DNA of 64,000 nucleotides, taken from NCBI GenBank assembly GCA_035772405.1, contig JAYKKM010000008.1:439001-503000 (forward strand), in the 5' to 3' direction. Origin of the DNA: Chrysogorgia sp. JL179-B06 (taxonomy: Eukaryota > Cnidaria > Anthozoa > Scleralcyonacea > Chrysogorgiidae). The notes under the pieces are model-generated. The model was not told the origin of the DNA. It made no database searches and saw nothing but the letters and a program-made list of their open reading frames with translations. Of this stretch, positions 45,376-52,981 are shown one piece after another (position 1 is the stretch's first letter; the number at the start of each line of letters is the position of its first letter). The translations under genes and the position numbers were made by a program.

Positions 45376-46143
45376 ATGACTTCCACGGTACCTCAATTAT
45401 TCGATTTCGACGGTAACCAAATCACAACGGTTAATCACAACGGTGAAATATGGTTCAAAGCAAGAGAAGTCGCAAGTGCTCTAGGTTACGCTCGACCAAA
45501 AGATGCAGTTAACGACCATGTCGAACCTGATTGTAAAATGAAGATAGAGCAGGCCTCGTTTATCAACGAACTTGGTGTCTACTCATTGACGTTCTCGAGT
45601 AAAATGGAGCGTGCGAAACACTTTGGAAGGTGGGTGTACTCAGAAGTCTTACCAAGCGTTAGAAAAAGTTTAGCTGACGTTGGTCTCAAACACAATCAAT
45701 TCGTAATGATCACTGAGTTCGACCTTCACACGAAAGTTGTTGGTTTTCTTAGGAAATATTATCCAGAAGCTATTTTGATAGCCGCTTGTGGTGAGAATCA
45801 AGACACTTCGAGTAAAAGAATAAATTCGTGGAAAAAAGGTTACCAACGTGGAACACCTGATTTGATTATTGCCAATGCAAACCGACAGCACAGCGGACTT
45901 GTGATTGAGTTCAAGAATCCAGGTGGCACAGGCAAGACATCCAAAGAGCAAGAGTCTCTGCTATTCAGATATAAATCCGCTGGTTATCTAACACTCTTGT
46001 GCGACTCATACGACGACGCTATTACCGCGGTGATAAAATATTTCCTCGACGTTGGGTTTCAGTGCTCCCAGTGTTTTCGTAAATTTAAAAATAAGTCAGC
46101 GTTGAGTAACCATGAGAGACATCACTGTGTGACGCGCGACTAA
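45376..46143 (+). CDS. BRO-N / VRR-NUC nuclease / C2H2 zinc-finger fusion, 255 aa
   Basis: ATG 45376 is used; the frame also opens at a GTG just before it. Residues 6-100 are a BRO-N domain (IWFKAREVASALGYARPKDAV, then FGRWVYSEVLPSVRK), common in insect viruses, large DNA viruses and phages. Residues 105-225 are a VRR-NUC, PD-(D/E)xK-type nuclease: GTPDLII (D162), LVIEFKNPG (E178, K180), EQ at 191-192 and a hydrophobic tail. A single C2H2 finger ends the protein (C230, C233, H246, H250). It probably cleaves branched or linear DNA during replication or recombination. A GCTATAATATAG sequence precedes the start. It is the last gene of its block and ends 30 bases before a hairpin. Confidence 0.85.
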   Translation: MTSTVPQLFDFDGNQITTVNHNGEIWFKAREVASALGYARPKDAVNDHVEPDCKMKIEQASFINELGVYSLTFSSKMERAKHFGRWVYSEVLPSVRKSLADVGLKHNQFVMITEFDLHTKVVGFLRKYYPEAILIAACGENQDTSSKRINSWKKGYQRGTPDLIIANANRQHSGLVIEFKNPGGTGKTSKEQESLLFRYKSAGYLTLLCDSYDDAITAVIKYFLDVGFQCSQCFRKFKNKSALSNHERHHCVTRD

Positions 46144-46172
46144 TTTTACGTGTGTGAAAAATGTTTCTACTG

Positions 46173-46201
46173 TACATTGGACGCTTCATGTGACCAATGT
46201 A
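46173..46201. terminator. Hairpin between convergent genes
   Basis: TACATTGG and CCAATGTA form an 8-bp stem with a 13-base loop, centred in the 92-base gap between the nuclease stop (46143) and the thymidine kinase stop (46236). Being a palindrome it can serve both strands. It is the third hairpin at a gene-block end in this element. Confidence 0.5.
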
Positions 46202-46235
46202 TAAATTTAAAAAGTGGGGCGTATTGAGAACACCC

Positions 46236-46808
46236 TTAATTTTGTGTGGAAGGATGGTGACGTCTGCACACTGCGCGATATTGCTCAGCACCACCAACAA
46301 ATGACGGTCCTGGGTTGTATCTCCAATTGAATGGCGCATCAACAGTTGTTCCGTAAGTGTCGCGACAAACAGCACAGTACGCTTTTAGAAATGTGATGTC
46401 GTCTGCTACTGAGAACAATGTGTCGAGCTCACCAAGTCTTTTTAAGTGCTCTGTTGTTATGAGACCACAAATAATGACGTGAACACCAGCTTTGATGTAC
46501 TCGTGAATAATTGGGAGTAGATCAGAGTACCAATGGCCTTCATCAACGCCGATGACGTCGTAATCAGCTATCTCGGAAGAGCTCGGGAGGTTGGTGATTA
46601 ACTTCGCAGGTAAACTGTCTGATCCGACAACAATGGTCTGACGATGTGTGGAGAACGTGTGGTCAGTTCGCCTAGTGTCACCTGTGTTGTTCATGTAAAG
46701 GACTTTGAGCCCTGATTTACTTAACGTGATTAACCTACGAAGAGTCTCTGTTGTTTTTCCTGCAAACATGGGACCAATCACGATCTCTAGTTTACCGACT
46801 TTCTTCAT
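46236..46808 (-). CDS. TK: Thymidine kinase (type II), 190 aa
   Basis: Phosphorylates thymidine to dTMP, supplying dTTP for DNA synthesis in non-dividing cells. The P-loop is at 12-19 (GPMFAGKT). The catalytic block is at 87-93 (GVDEGHW, with E90 as base). The lasso and zinc site are at 141-184 (KAYCAVC at C145/C148; VGGAEQYRAVCRRH with C181 and H184). Length and order match the TK1/poxvirus type II family. The GHW in place of the more usual GQF/GQW is a minor variation. Its start overlaps the end of the upstream zinc-finger gene by 17 bases. GGTATAG stands just upstream of the ATG. TK is not part of the standard Polinton gene set. Confidence 0.93.
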   Translation of the reverse strand: MKKVGKLEIVIGPMFAGKTTETLRRLITLSKSGLKVLYMNNTGDTRRTDHTFSTHRQTIVVGSDSLPAKLITNLPSSSEIADYDVIGVDEGHWYSDLLPIIHEYIKAGVHVIICGLITTEHLKRLGELDTLFSVADDITFLKAYCAVCRDTYGTTVDAPFNWRYNPGPSFVGGAEQYRAVCRRHHPSTQN

Positions 46809-47529
46809 GATTACTATACCTCCAGAGAAATGTTCTCTCCTGTTGCGGCAACTGTTGTTCGTTGTTAAATATCCGCTGAAGCTCTAAGTTTTTAAGATGG
46901 GACCTCGAGCTCTCGTGTCTCAAGCGATGTAGTGGGTCGTTGGTGACCACACCGCATGGGTGACAGGTGTACACGTTTTCGTCTCTCGCAAAGTGTCTGT
47001 GGGCGGGCGAGAGTACGTGGTCCCTGATGTCATCCACACCCAGTATCTCATTACACCCAACCTTGCAAACGTGAACGTCGCGGTTTGTGGCGAGCTCTAG
47101 CCACGCTTTGGCTTTGGTTGGGCATGGTTTCCACATAAGGGTCGCTAAGAACACTTGGAGGAAGTTACCGAGTAACGTACCGTTGGACCCACTAGGGTTG
47201 TTCAAGTAGACATCACTCGCTAACATAAGGTACTTGAATGATGAGTAACACCACACAGGGATTATGCTAGCTAATCTATCAGCAGTCTCCTTGGCTCTGT
47301 CTTCTTGAAGATTGATCCAAGTGTCGTGAAGATGCCTCGCACAGTCGACCTGGGGGATAGGCTGTTTTATTAACACCTCTTCACGTCTGAGGTCAAGCAG
47401 ATTGTATATTGAAAAGTACTCGTTTAAGACGTTGGGTCCATTGTCGACTCGTGGGGTAGACACACTGACAAAGGCCGTTCTCAGCAAGCGGTCAATAACT
47501 TCTTCGCTAATTTCTCGGGCTTGAGTCAT
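46792..47529 (-). CDS. Two-zinc-finger protein of unknown function, 245 aa
   Basis: Residues 1-150 are largely helical with no known motif (SEEVIDRLLRTAF, IYNLLDLRREEV, YSSFKYLMLASDVYL). Two fingers follow: C155, C159, H171, H177 (VCKVGCNEI...RDHVLSPAHRHF), and C189, C192, H205, H211 (YTCHPCGVV...HRLRHESSRSHLKN). The second, with 12 residues between cysteine and histidine and 5 between histidines, fits the U1/matrin type, which binds RNA or structured nucleic acid. The protein may regulate expression of the element. It is first in a two-gene minus block with thymidine kinase; GAGTATAAC lies 5 bases before its ATG. Confidence 0.7.
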   Translation of the reverse strand: MTQAREISEEVIDRLLRTAFVSVSTPRVDNGPNVLNEYFSIYNLLDLRREEVLIKQPIPQVDCARHLHDTWINLQEDRAKETADRLASIIPVWCYSSFKYLMLASDVYLNNPSGSNGTLLGNFLQVFLATLMWKPCPTKAKAWLELATNRDVHVCKVGCNEILGVDDIRDHVLSPAHRHFARDENVYTCHPCGVVTNDPLHRLRHESSRSHLKNLELQRIFNNEQQLPQQERTFLWRYSNHEESR

Positions 47530-47659
47530 TATGTTATACTCCCAGAAAAAATCCTAATTTTTAGCGCGTTTGGTCTGGAACTGTGAGATACCTGTGAGGT
47601 TATCTGTGAGACACCTGTGAGGTCATCTGTGAGTAAGATAACACGTGATAGTGTATTAG
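47530..47659. promoter_or_regulatory. Divergent promoter with five phased CTGTGAG repeats
   Basis: Between two divergent genes, CTGTGAG occurs at 47581, 47592, 47604, 47615 and 47627 (first bases), that is at 11, 12, 11 and 12 base intervals, close to one helical turn. The larger unit is CCTGTGAGGT(T/C)ATCTGTGAG, twice. All sites face the same way on one DNA side, as expected for cooperative binding of a regulator or replication protein. TATA-like sequence lies at both edges (GTATAAC leftward). Confidence 0.6.
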
Positions 47660-48007
47660 ATGGTTGAAGACTCACAGACGGCTGTTGAAGCTAAGATCAC
47701 AGCTGATGTGAAAAGTGTTAAGGTGAAGGACCCAAAGCGCGTCGCCGCTGGTAAAAAGTTGGCTGAGATATCGAAAGCTGCGAAAGAAAAGAAAATGCGC
47801 GAAATGATAGTCAACGAAGAACAGGGTAGTGAGTGGAGCTATGGCTATATTGTCGGAACACTTGGTGTTATCGTTGCTGCTGCTTCATTGTGGTACACAA
47901 TTAGCAGTGAAAAAGAGACACAATTAGAGCCTGTGAGTACTACAGCGGCTAGTGTGTCAGAAAATCGTAGAACTTGTCGTCCAGCGTTAGACACATTTGA
48001 CTCTTGA
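47660..48007 (+). CDS. Small basic protein with one membrane helix, 115 aa
   Basis: Order: acidic start, a lysine-rich segment at 20-50 (VKDPKRVAAGKKLAEISKAA), a membrane helix at about 60-80 (YGYIVGTLGVIVAAASLWYTI), and a polar tail. The PKRVAAGKKLAE phrase is one I associate with recurrent small proteins of cnidarian Polintons, without known function. It opens the last plus block. The basic half could bind DNA at the inner face of a membrane or capsid; that is inference only. Confidence 0.65.
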   Translation: MVEDSQTAVEAKITADVKSVKVKDPKRVAAGKKLAEISKAAKEKKMREMIVNEEQGSEWSYGYIVGTLGVIVAAASLWYTISSEKETQLEPVSTTAASVSENRRTCRPALDTFDS

Positions 48008-48030
48008 ACAAAACACACGACAATGTATAT

Positions 48031-48267
48031 ATGGCTGCGATAGATCGAAAAGAACTTATGAACGAATTGTATGATGCGCTACTTGTCACGACTGGTGCTG
48101 TGGTGGTGAGTATGATTTCGAAAAAGGCTTTGGGAGAACCGTTGGGAACACCAGAGACAGTGAAAGGTACAGTGAAACTTGCTGCAGCTGTTGGTGCAGG
48201 AACGTTGTTAGTAAAATGGATGCAATCGAAAAAGTGGATACCGACAGACCCATTCAAATCAACGTAA
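48031..48267 (+). CDS. Small two-helix membrane protein, 78 aa
   Basis: I start at ATG 48031 (MAAIDRKELMNELYDALL); the open frame extends to 48004 only through a TTG codon. Two hydrophobic stretches, LLVTTGAVVVSMI and LAAAVGAGTLLVKWM, are separated by a short KKALGEPLGTPETVKG loop, the look of a hairpin membrane protein. TATATATG surrounds the start. Part of a run of small membrane genes (47660-48691); function unknown. Confidence 0.62.
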   Translation: MAAIDRKELMNELYDALLVTTGAVVVSMISKKALGEPLGTPETVKGTVKLAAAVGAGTLLVKWMQSKKWIPTDPFKST

Positions 48268-48271
48268 GTTA

Positions 48272-48691
48272 ATGGTGAGTGTTGTGGCTGGAGGGATATT
48301 TAATGCAGTGGCTTTCGCAGGCGCTGGCTTTATGTTTTCAAAGTTTAATCACACAGGTTATGAAGCTGAGATGAAAAGGCACAACCATGCGTTGGAACAG
48401 CTAGCCAGTGCGAAAGAAGTGTGGTATGAGAATGAGATTGCTAAAAAAGATAAGATTCAGCGTTTACGACAACGGCTCTCTGATGCTAATGCTGACATCA
48501 ATGACACAAACCACGCGTTGGAAGAACTTAGAAGCGTAATGACCATACGGTACAGCGGACAAGTGTTCACTGACCTCCCGAAGATTGCGGATTACTACCA
48601 ACCGAGTGCGGAAATGAAGGAATACGAATTGTTGTTTGTTGGCGCGCTAGGTTTGGGTAGTGGAATAGCGGCGTGGGTGCTAACTCGGTAA
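48272..48691 (+). CDS. Coiled-coil protein flanked by membrane helices, 139 aa
   Basis: An N-terminal hydrophobic helix (VVAGGIFNAVAFAGAGFMF) is followed by a long charged helix at about 30-90 (EMKRHNHALEQLASAKEVWY, KKDKIQRLRQRLSDANADIN) and a C-terminal hydrophobic helix (LLFVGALGLGSGIAAWVL). The pattern, and the phrase RHNHALEQL, resemble a recurrent Polinton protein family of unknown function. It begins 4 bases after the preceding stop. The two ends could span a membrane with the coil between. Confidence 0.68.
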   Translation: MVSVVAGGIFNAVAFAGAGFMFSKFNHTGYEAEMKRHNHALEQLASAKEVWYENEIAKKDKIQRLRQRLSDANADINDTNHALEELRSVMTIRYSGQVFTDLPKIADYYQPSAEMKEYELLFVGALGLGSGIAAWVLTR

Positions 48692-48717
48692 AAAAATGTT
48701 GGAGTAGTATAAGAGTG

Positions 48718-49299
48718 ATGGACAAACTTATGAGGCAGATGAGTTATGGTTTGACAATCGATGAGATTGCGAATGAAACACAAATTGAGTGTGGAGACAC
48801 CTTCAGGCTTTACTACTGCTTGGATTGTGACGTTGTGAAAAATGTGACTGACTGTGGTGGGTACACGTGTCCAAAGTGTGGTGACACCGAATGGGGTTAC
48901 ACTCAGAGTTACAGCGACATGAGACTCACACGACTAAAAAGCGTTCACAAACGGTCTTGGTGGATGGGGAGGAGACTACGGAACGTTGTGAAGCACGAGC
49001 ACCTTGAGTTGATAAAAGAGGACTTCTTGAAAGTTGTCAATGCGTTGTACTCGTGCAACTTGGTAAAGGGTAGAAATGTCAGCAGATATGGGTACTACAT
49101 TATTAGGTTATGTCACAGAAGACGAGTTGAGACACTCAAGAAGGTGTCAGACCTCAAAGACGGGAAGGTGAAAGACTTATTTGACTACAATCTGTTTGGG
49201 GTGGTGTATCCAAAGTTGGGATGGTGCGAAAGTGGTGATAATTATTACGACGAGTGGCTTAGGAAAAAAACAAGTGTAGTATATAGAAGCCATGGGTGA
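48718..49299 (+). CDS. Zinc-ribbon protein, possible late transcription factor (VLTF3-like), 193 aa
   Basis: ATG 48718 is used; the frame extends upstream only through GTG. A zinc ribbon is formed by C34, C37, C51 and C54 (YCLDCDVV...YTCPKCGDTEW). A basic helical region follows (RSWWMGRRLRNVVKHEHLEL), then RNVSRYGYYIIRLCHRRR and a C-terminal FGVVYPKLGWC. The sequence of N-terminal ribbon, helical middle and an R-N-x-x-x-Y-x-Y-x-I block recalls VLTF3-type viral late transcription factors, but the match is weak. GTAGTATAAG lies 8 bases before the start. It overlaps the polymerase start by 8 bases. Confidence 0.5.
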   Translation: MDKLMRQMSYGLTIDEIANETQIECGDTFRLYYCLDCDVVKNVTDCGGYTCPKCGDTEWGYTQSYSDMRLTRLKSVHKRSWWMGRRLRNVVKHEHLELIKEDFLKVVNALYSCNLVKGRNVSRYGYYIIRLCHRRRVETLKKVSDLKDGKVKDLFDYNLFGVVYPKLGWCESGDNYYDEWLRKKTSVVYRSHG

Positions 49300-52200
49300 C
49301 GTCACAGAGAACTCACTTGTTAGAAATGGTGCGGCCGTTGTAAATCCACTAACAGGTAGAGCAATCAACGTTCATGGGCGAGTCTACAATCAACTTGTTA
49401 GAGATGGTGTTTTTAGTGACACGACAAATGTCAATATTGTTAATCCGCTGACAAACAGACGAGTTAACGCTGGCAGTCGGACACACAACCGTCTTGTTAG
49501 AGATCAGGAAGCGCGACCCGCAGTTGAAGACCATAGCCCACGGCTGTTGAGTCAAGCGCTGAGAGGGTTCACCAGGTCCTATGGAGTTGAGGTGGTTAAC
49601 GATAGAGACATCAATCAGGTAAACGGCAGTAGAAGCGCTGTCATTAATCTTTTGAGACGTGAACTAGGTGAGACCAACGGAATGAAAGTGGTAGAGACAG
49701 TTAAGGTCACTTTTGAGAAGGCTTTAGAACTCGATAAGACCACATACAAAACTGCCTACTTTAACAGCGAAACGTTTGTCGTCATTAATGAACACGACAT
49801 TGAGGGTGTTGCCAATCGCGGGTCGGAGCAGATTTTGACGCGGATAGCTGGGTGGTTATCTGAGGGGTCTGGATGGACTATCGACAAAATAGATGCACAC
49901 TACGTCAATATCGCTATTTATAGACCTTTGAATGGGAGTAGCTACATTGCGTTGCCAAAGGAGTTGCGTAATAGTAAGAAGGGTTTGATAAACGTGAATA
50001 ACGATGATGATAACGAGTGTTTTAGATGGTGCCACCTCGCACATAAGTTTCCTGTTGAAGAACACTCCGAAAGAACGTCAAAGTATGACAGACATGTCAG
50101 TGAGCTGAATTATGACGGAATTGACTTCCCAGTCACACTCAAAGACTACAACAAGATCGAAAAGGCGAACGATATTAGCGTAAACGTTTTTGGGTACGAA
50201 GATAAGCAGCCATTCCCTGTGTACGTTTCTAAGGAGGCGTGTCCTGACCATATGGACCTATTGTTGATAACTAATGACATAGGCAACAAGCACTATGTGT
50301 ACATTCGCGATTTCAACAAGTTTATGTATCGCCAGACAAAGCACAAGGCTAGAAAACACTTTTGTAGATATTGCTTACAGTGTTTTAGTCGAGCGGGTGT
50401 GCTTAAAAGTCATGTTGAAGTATGTTTGGTCATCAATGGGAAGCAAGCTATTAAAATGCCGCAAAAAGGTGCGAAAGTGAAATACGAGAATTTTAGTAGA
50501 CAGCTAAACGTACCATTTGTGGTGTACGCAGACTTCGAGGCTATCACGCAGAAGGTGCACACAACAAAGCTGTCAAGCGAGTGTAGCTACACAAACGCTT
50601 ATCAGAGACACGTTGACTGCGGTTATGGGTATAAACTAGTTTGTTGCTACGACAACGAGTACAGTAAGCCAGTAAAAGTGTATCGCGGTGAAAACGCAGT
50701 TAATAAGTTCATTAGGGAGATGTTAGAAATTGTTAAATATTGTAAAGAGACGTCTGAGAGTCACTTTAACAAAGAAATGGTGCTGACTGATGACGATAAG
50801 AAGAACTTTGACGAGGCTGAGAGTTGTCATATTTGCAGTGTTGAGTACACTGATGATGACGTCAGAGTGAGAGACCACTGTCATGTGTCAGGTAAGTACA
50901 GAGGGTCTGCACATCGTGAGTGTAACGTGAACTTTAAGTTGACTGATAAAATTCCTGTGATCTTCCATAACTTACGCGGCTACGATAGTCATTTCATTAT
51001 GCAGGAAATTGGCAAGTTTGGTCAAGACATAAATGTGATACCAAACAACATGGAGAAGTACATGGCGTTCATGCTTGGAAAAAACTTGGTATTCTTGGAC
51101 AGCTTTCAGTTCATGGGTAGTGGTCTAGACAACTTGGTGAAGAACCTACCAAGGGACGCTTTCAAGTACACGTCAGAAGTGTTTCGCGACGAGGGGTTGG
51201 CACTTATGACAAGAAAGGGGGTCTATCCCTACGATTATATGGACTCCTTTGATAAATTCGACGAATGCGAGCTACCCCCCAAAAAGGACTTCTACAGCAT
51301 TCTGAATGATGAGCACATTACGGAAGAAATGCATGAGCGCGCCATCGATGTGTGGGACTACTTCGACATTGAGAGTATGGGTGGGTACCACGACCTGTAC
51401 TTGAAAAGTGATGTGCTCTTGCTTGCCGACGTTTTTGAGAACTTTAGAAAGACATGCCATCGTGAGTACAAATTAGACCCGTGTCATTATTTCACATCGC
51501 CTGGATTGGCTTGGGACGCTATGTTAAAGATGACTGGAGTAGAACTTGAACTATTGTCTGACATTGACATGTTCCAGTTTGTAGAATTAGGTATGCGTGG
51601 TGGTGTGAGCTACATATGCAACAGACATGGCGTGGCGAATAATAAATACATGGAAGGGTACGACAAAGAGCAAGAGTCGAAGTATTTGATGTACCTTGAT
51701 GCCAACAATTTGTATGGATGGGCAATGAGCCGAAGTCTACCCACGGGTGGCTTCAAGTGGTTGACTGAGAAAGAAATAAAAAAAGTTAATCTACGCGACT
51801 ATCACAACGATAGTAAAAAGGGCTTACTTCTTGAAGTCGACTTGGAGTATCCAGCTCATTTACATGACCTACACAACGATTACCCGGTGGCTCCTGAGAA
51901 GATGGAAATAACTGTCGACATGTTGTCAGAGTACTGCACGAAAATTAAAAATAAGTTTAATGTGAGTGTTGGCGGTGTGAAGAAGCTGGTGACTAATTTG
52001 ATGAACAAAAAAAAGTATGTGTGTCACTATAGAAATCTGCAGTTGTATGTAGATCTTGGATTGAAAATCAAAAAGGTGTATAGGGTCCTACAGTTTGACC
52101 AGTCCAAGTGGTTGGGCAAGTACATTGACTTTAACACAGTCAAAAGAACTGCGGCTAAGAACGCTTTTGAGAAGGACTTTTTCAAGTTGATGAACAATAG

Positions 52201-52981
52201 TGTGTTCGGAAAAACGATGGAAAACTTGAGGAAGCGTGTGGACGTAAGATTAGTGACCACTGGGAGGGAATTTAAAAAGCTTGTCTCAAAGCCAACGTTT
52301 GTGTCTTGCAAGATATTTAGCGAGAACTTAGTCGCTGTCCACAAAGCTAAAGAAACGCTGACATTGAATAGGCCTGCATATGTGGGTATGTGCATACTAG
52401 ACTTGAGTAAAACGCTGATGTATGATTTTCACTATAATTACATTATGAAAAAGTACTCTAGCGACACCTGTAGATTACACTTCACCGACACTGACAGTCT
52501 GCTGTACACAATAAAAACTGGTGACGTCTACTCTGACTTCATGGAGGAGCGTGAAAAGTTTGATAATAGCGACTATCCTACAGACAGCCCATTCTTTTTT
52601 AGAGAGAATAAGAAAGTTATTGGGAAGATGAAAGACGAGTGCGCTGGAACGCCAATTGTCGAGTTCGTCGGGTTGCGCAGTAAAATGTACAGCTATTTGA
52701 AAGAGGGTGGAGGTGGCGGGAAAACCGCTAAAGGTATTAGAAAAAATATAATTAAAAAGGTAATCAGACACGAAGATTACAAAAGCGTGTTACTCGAGCA
52801 GAAACAGTTGCGACACACAATGAAGACCATTAGAAGTGTCAAACATCAGCTCGGTAGCTACGAAATTAATAAAGTATCGCTGTCCTGCTTTGACGACAAA
52901 CGATACCTTTTAGAGAATGGTATTGACTCCTACGCGTATGGCCACAAAAACATTGTAGTGAACAAACGGACTAATTCGTAG
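49292..52981 (+). CDS. POLB: Protein-primed family B DNA polymerase, 1229 aa
   Basis: Replicates the element, with a protein primer expected at the ends. Two N-terminal repeats (residues about 16-39 and 49-71) share NPLTxRxxN...NxLVRD, like short modules in large DNA viruses. A zinc-finger-like segment (FCRYCLQCF) lies near 357. The exonuclease motifs are YADFEAI with D414/E416 and FHNLRGYDSHF near 560, with a cysteine/histidine cluster CHICSVEY...RDHCH...HREC between them (511-545). Polymerase motif A is LDANNLYGWAMS (D803), B is KLMNNSVFGKT (about 966-976) and C is FTDTDSLLY (D1066, D1068). The length is typical of Polintons. Its last codons and TAG lie inside the right terminal repeat. No break is visible. 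Confidence 0.97.
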   Translation: MGDVTENSLVRNGAAVVNPLTGRAINVHGRVYNQLVRDGVFSDTTNVNIVNPLTNRRVNAGSRTHNRLVRDQEARPAVEDHSPRLLSQALRGFTRSYGVEVVNDRDINQVNGSRSAVINLLRRELGETNGMKVVETVKVTFEKALELDKTTYKTAYFNSETFVVINEHDIEGVANRGSEQILTRIAGWLSEGSGWTIDKIDAHYVNIAIYRPLNGSSYIALPKELRNSKKGLINVNNDDDNECFRWCHLAHKFPVEEHSERTSKYDRHVSELNYDGIDFPVTLKDYNKIEKANDISVNVFGYEDKQPFPVYVSKEACPDHMDLLLITNDIGNKHYVYIRDFNKFMYRQTKHKARKHFCRYCLQCFSRAGVLKSHVEVCLVINGKQAIKMPQKGAKVKYENFSRQLNVPFVVYADFEAITQKVHTTKLSSECSYTNAYQRHVDCGYGYKLVCCYDNEYSKPVKVYRGENAVNKFIREMLEIVKYCKETSESHFNKEMVLTDDDKKNFDEAESCHICSVEYTDDDVRVRDHCHVSGKYRGSAHRECNVNFKLTDKIPVIFHNLRGYDSHFIMQEIGKFGQDINVIPNNMEKYMAFMLGKNLVFLDSFQFMGSGLDNLVKNLPRDAFKYTSEVFRDEGLALMTRKGVYPYDYMDSFDKFDECELPPKKDFYSILNDEHITEEMHERAIDVWDYFDIESMGGYHDLYLKSDVLLLADVFENFRKTCHREYKLDPCHYFTSPGLAWDAMLKMTGVELELLSDIDMFQFVELGMRGGVSYICNRHGVANNKYMEGYDKEQESKYLMYLDANNLYGWAMSRSLPTGGFKWLTEKEIKKVNLRDYHNDSKKGLLLEVDLEYPAHLHDLHNDYPVAPEKMEITVDMLSEYCTKIKNKFNVSVGGVKKLVTNLMNKKKYVCHYRNLQLYVDLGLKIKKVYRVLQFDQSKWLGKYIDFNTVKRTAAKNAFEKDFFKLMNNSVFGKTMENLRKRVDVRLVTTGREFKKLVSKPTFVSCKIFSENLVAVHKAKETLTLNRPAYVGMCILDLSKTLMYDFHYNYIMKKYSSDTCRLHFTDTDSLLYTIKTGDVYSDFMEEREKFDNSDYPTDSPFFFRENKKVIGKMKDECAGTPIVEFVGLRSKMYSYLKEGGGGGKTAKGIRKNIIKKVIRHEDYKSVLLEQKQLRHTMKTIRSVKHQLGSYEINKVSLSCFDDKRYLLENGIDSYAYGHKNIVVNKRTNS

